Below, one piece after another: positions 5,087 through 6,326 of a stretch of 6,326 nucleotides of DNA. The DNA comes from an uncultured Eubacteriales bacterium. GTDB lineage: Bacteria > Bacillota_A > Clostridia > Oscillospirales > Acutalibacteraceae. The stretch is taken from positions 1-6,326 of the forward strand of contig CAKSGI010000114.1 of the NCBI GenBank assembly GCA_934454005.1, read 5' to 3'. Position numbers and translations under genes: made by a program. Under the pieces are notes generated by a model. The model saw only the letters and a list, made by a program, of their open reading frames with translations, made no database searches and had not been told where the DNA came from. The number at the start of each line of letters is the position of its first letter. Position 1 is the stretch's first letter.

Positions 5087-5453
5087 GACCGCTAAACTGG
5101 ATGCCAACGTCTTGAAAGCTGCAATGCGGATGTATCTGAACCACCGCAGGCAGAAAGCACAGAAAACGCATGGTAAAACTTCTGTGAAAAAGCTGGTTGG
5201 CGAAGGTGTGGGAGTTTCGTCTATCGAAGTGACGGACGGCAATATCAAATCCTTTGAGCGGGTAGCTCGTAAATATAATGTTGATTTCGCCGTCAAGAAA
5301 GACAAGACAACGGACCCGCCCAAATATGTGGTATTTTTCAAGGGCAGGACTTCCGTAAGGGAGAAACTGAAACGCTTTAGGGATGCAGTATCACAGAATA
5401 AGAACAGAGAACGGAGCCGGGAAAAGAATAAGGACAGGGGGCAGAGCCTTTGA
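5043..5453 (+). CDS. pcfB: PcfB family protein (DUF3801), conjugation accessory
   Basis: The 136-residue basic cytoplasmic protein is of the PcfB/DUF3801 type, encoded immediately upstream of the coupling-protein gene in Tn1549-like conjugative transposons and pCF10-like plasmids. The characteristic N-terminus MQEEVTQKTIALVIKTAKL is followed by a helix ending in NHRRQKAQKTHGKTSVKK (about residues 39-56). A conserved segment follows (near 64-81: SIEVTDGNIKSFERVARKY), then KYVVFFKGR near 97-105 and a highly charged Arg/Lys/Glu tail. Length is normal for the family. ATG 5043 has GGAGG (5033-5037) 5 nt upstream. Sampled GC is 40-47%, clearly above the HEPN genes. Its stop overlaps the start of the next gene by four bases (TTGA), so translation is probably coupled. 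Its biochemical role is poorly known; it presumably assists substrate delivery to the coupling protein. Confidence 0.88.
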   Translation: MQEEVTQKTIALVIKTAKLDANVLKAAMRMYLNHRRQKAQKTHGKTSVKKLVGEGVGVSSIEVTDGNIKSFERVARKYNVDFAVKKDKTTDPPKYVVFFKGRTSVREKLKRFRDAVSQNKNRERSREKNKDRGQSL

Positions 5454-6326
5454 GTAACATCATTGAAGGCATAACAAAAAACCTGAAGGCTATCCCGAAA
5501 AATCTGAAAGCAAAAGCAGGCGGTATGGATACCAAGAAGCTGGTGCTTTTGAATCTGCCCTATATCTTTGTTGGATATTTCTGTGACAAGGTGGCATGGA
5601 TGTGGAGAGTATCAGAAGGTACAAATGCTTCTGATAAGATGATGGCAGTCATGAACCGTTTTGATAAGCTGTTTGCCAATCCATTGCCCAGCTTCCACCC
5701 AAGAGATTTACTGATTGGTGTGGCAGGCGGCATAGCGCTCCGCCTTGTGGTGTATTACAAAGCCAAGAATGCCAAGAAGTTCCGGCAGGGTGTAGAATAC
5801 GGTTCCGCAAGGTGGGGAAATGCCAAGGACATAGAGCCATATATGGATTCTGTGTTTGAAAATAATGTCCTTCTGACACAGACAGAACGGCTGATGATGT
5901 CGGGCAGACCGAAAGAGCCGAAGTATGCAAGAAATAAAAACATTCTTGTTATCGGTGGTTCTGGTTCCGGTAAGACTCGCTTTTTTGTGAAGCCGAACCT
6001 GATGCAGATGCACTCGTCTTATGTTGTCACTGATCCGAAAGGTACGGTACTGGTTGAGTGCGGAAAAATGCTAAAAAAGGGCAAGTACAAGATAAAAGTT
6101 TTGAATACCATAAACTTTGCTAAATCCATGCATTACAATCCTTTCGCCTACATTCGGAGCGAAAAAGATATCTTGAAACTTGTAAACACGATTATAGTCA
6201 ACACCAAAGGAGAGGGACAGCAATCCGGTGAGGACTTCTGGGTAAAGGCTGAAAAGCTCTATTATACGGCACTCATCGCTTATATCTGGTATGAAGCTCC
6301 GGAAGATGAGCAGAATTTCGCAATGC
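5450..6326 (+). CDS. VirD4/TraG-type conjugal coupling protein (CD1115-like), 5' part
   Basis: This is the type IV coupling ATPase that links the relaxase-DNA complex to the mating channel at the membrane. Only the first 292 codons are present; family members are about 600 residues, so it continues past the window. The start is TTG 5450, whose TTGA overlaps the pcfB TGA. Two hydrophobic segments lie at about residues 31-45 and 87-103. The GSARWGNAKD motif typical of TraG/VirD4 proteins is at 118-127. Walker A GGSGSGKT is at 169-176 (K175, T176), the DPKG motif at 195-198, and the YNPF motif at 229-232. The frame is undisturbed to the edge. An internal ATG at residue 26 is an alternative start, but it would lose the coupling overlap. 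Confidence 0.93.
   Translation, partial: MSNIIEGITKNLKAIPKNLKAKAGGMDTKKLVLLNLPYIFVGYFCDKVAWMWRVSEGTNASDKMMAVMNRFDKLFANPLPSFHPRDLLIGVAGGIALRLVVYYKAKNAKKFRQGVEYGSARWGNAKDIEPYMDSVFENNVLLTQTERLMMSGRPKEPKYARNKNILVIGGSGSGKTRFFVKPNLMQMHSSYVVTDPKGTVLVECGKMLKKGKYKIKVLNTINFAKSMHYNPFAYIRSEKDILKLVNTIIVNTKGEGQQSGEDFWVKAEKLYYTALIAYIWYEAPEDEQNFAM

Noticed and set aside
5000..5341. 113-aa minus-strand frame opposite pcfB
   Set aside because: It is antisense to a recognised PcfB-family gene with a good ribosome binding site; composition effects explain the open frame.
5708..6013. Minus-strand frames of 62-101 aa opposite the virD4 gene
   Set aside because: They lie wholly antisense to a well-supported coupling-protein gene carrying Walker A and other motifs and have no independent support.

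Overview
The window looks like the accessory edge of a Tn1549/CTn-type integrative and conjugative element (ICE) from a low-GC Gram-positive anaerobe, most likely a gut Clostridia (Lachnospiraceae/Oscillospiraceae-like). The evidence is the right-hand gene pair: a PcfB-family (DUF3801) protein translationally coupled to a VirD4-like coupling ATPase of the type seen in Clostridioides difficile conjugative transposons. The assignment comes from reading the sequence; no database search was possible.

Layout, left to right. (1) 1-233 is the 3' end of an IS3-family transposase gene, followed by about 115 bp that probably holds the right end of that IS, including an 11-bp tandem repeat. (2) 350-1564 is an AT-rich module with two membrane-protein reading frames of unknown function. 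They lie in the same frame and are separated by a single TAA, so they may be one broken gene. (3) 1601-1683 is a leader cassette: a strong intrinsic terminator, the palindrome TGGACA-CGA-TGTCCA and a Shine-Dalgarno sequence. (4) 1692-2348 holds two small unknown ORFs with backbone-like base composition; the second looks truncated. (5) 2369-4864 is a second AT-rich module encoding two adjacent proteins (496 and 324 aa). Each carries an intact HEPN ribonuclease-type R-N-x3-H motif. (6) 4875-4961 is a second copy of the leader cassette. (7) 5043-6326 is pcfB followed by the 5' part of the virD4/traG-type coupling protein gene, which runs off the window.

The most interesting content is the tandem HEPN pair. 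It sits as cargo in a conjugative element next to the transfer genes, which is a typical location for anti-phage or abortive-infection systems. I do not recognise the pair as a named system. The leader cassette is present twice, once immediately downstream of each AT-rich module. The two terminator stems differ by a compensatory base-pair change, which suggests that cargo blocks have been inserted into or exchanged at a repeated, functional terminator/leader. The transfer operon (pcfB-virD4) would thus be insulated from cargo transcription by the second terminator.
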